Assembly (NCBI RefSeq): GCF_000238335.3
Contig: NZ_AHCB03000005.1
Coordinates: 1,798,001 to 1,862,000, forward strand
Origin: Pseudoalteromonas marina
GTDB lineage: Bacteria; Pseudomonadota; Gammaproteobacteria; Enterobacterales; Alteromonadaceae
Reading direction: 5' to 3'
Length of the DNA: 64,000 nucleotides
This document shows positions 63,776-64,000 of this stretch, piece by piece (positions within the stretch are counted from its first letter, which is position 1; every line of letters starts with the position of its first letter). The notes beneath the pieces are model-generated. The model was not told the DNA's origin. It ran no database searches and saw only the letters and a program-made list of their open reading frames with translations. The translations under genes were made by a program, and so were the position numbers.

Positions 63776-64000
63776 TTATAGCTCTAACTCCTCAAAGTCT
63801 TTATCGATTTCCTCCTGGGTTATGCCAATGTAACGCAGTGTTGTTGCTTCCGAGCTATGGCGAAGCATCTTCATTACACGCGCGATGTCTTGGGTTTTAT
63901 GGTAGAGGTGGTAACCTCGGGTTTTACGCATTGAGTGAGTGCCTAGTTTTAAATTAAGCTCTTCACCCACTAACGCAAATGCTCTTGTTACAGCCCTTCG
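63776..64000 (-). CDS. Tyrosine recombinase (integrase), C-terminal part
   Basis: The frame is open through the right edge, so only the last 74 residues are seen. They carry the catalytic HxxR box (THSMRKTRGYHLY) and the end block MLRHSSEATTLRYIGIT with the nucleophilic Tyr. A GTG at 63970 is in frame but is not a start, because conserved-looking sequence (RRAVTRAFAL) precedes it. It reads leftward into the island, as expected for an integrase next to a tRNA at the right end. Confidence 0.88.
   Translation of the reverse strand, partial: RRAVTRAFALVGEELNLKLGTHSMRKTRGYHLYHKTQDIARVMKMLRHSSEATTLRYIGITQEEIDKDFEELEL

Larger units (their letters stand above)
60025..64000. mobile_element. Left part of an integrative element (satellite- or plasmid-like)
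   Basis: From about 60025 to the window end the genes are unlike the neighbouring housekeeping genes: an RHH protein, a tandem-winged-helix-like protein, a YfjJ/YagK HUH protein, a small hydrophobic protein and a tyrosine recombinase, with AT-rich intergenic regions full of repeats. The left boundary is the tRNA-like remnant. The right boundary lies outside the window, beyond the 5' part of the integrase. Confidence 0.7.

Overview
The window looks like chromosomal DNA of an AT-rich (roughly 40% GC by eye) marine gammaproteobacterium of the Alteromonadales, most likely Pseudoalteromonas. The reasons are the three large TonB-dependent receptors, the gene order ccoNOQP-fixH-ccoI-ccoS-SafE-fnr-uspE-ttcA, the mfd-csiV pair, the recC-recB-recD operon with a small gene behind it, and several families typical of that order (DUF2937, DUF2750, DUF3862). 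No rRNA, intact tRNA, insertion sequence or CRISPR array is visible.

Layout. 1-2.4 kb: 3' part of aceK and a LysR regulator. 2.5-8.4 kb: a DUF2383 protein, a solitary ExbD, then a leftward surface-signalling operon (ECF sigma factor, FecR-like anti-sigma, TonB receptor with an STN domain). 8.5-12.2 kb: DUF2937, a LysR regulator divergent from a peroxiredoxin/exported dehalogenase pair, and a PilZ-like protein. 12.3-18.9 kb: agmatine-to-putrescine genes aguA-aguB, then mfd, csiV and a small lipoprotein. 19-24.1 kb: an unknown membrane protein, a second TonB receptor and an unknown lipoprotein. 24.4-34.5 kb: the cbb3 oxidase structural operon, its copper and assembly genes (including a 55-residue ccoS), fnr, uspE and ttcA, with FNR-type sites in front of several of these. 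34.5-38.4 kb: an unknown anchored protein, an exported alpha/beta hydrolase and a soluble two-PAS chemoreceptor. 38.7-47.8 kb: recCBD. 48-52.5 kb: a TonB receptor and two exported phosphatases, with a possible PhoB site. 52.7-60 kb: OYE reductase, DUF2750 protein, alpha/beta hydrolase, a CHASE-PAS hybrid histidine kinase and a 7TM diguanylate cyclase.

From about 60.0 kb to the right edge the sequence changes character and reads as the left part of an integrative element. It has a tRNA-3'-end-like remnant followed by a terminator, a MatP-like ribbon-helix-helix protein, a tandem-winged-helix-like protein, a YfjJ/YagK (inovirus Gp2-like) HUH protein, a branched inverted-repeat structure, a small Gly/Ala-rich hydrophobic protein and a tyrosine recombinase cut by the window end. 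This element is the least explained part of the window. It carries three sets of repeats or inverted repeats that look regulatory or replicative.

A second unusual locus is the STN-containing TonB receptor at 3744-6779. Its coding strand has two A8 tracts close together near the 5' end. It also has an internal signal-peptide-like segment with its own ribosome-binding site, so two receptor forms (with and without the signalling domain) could be made.
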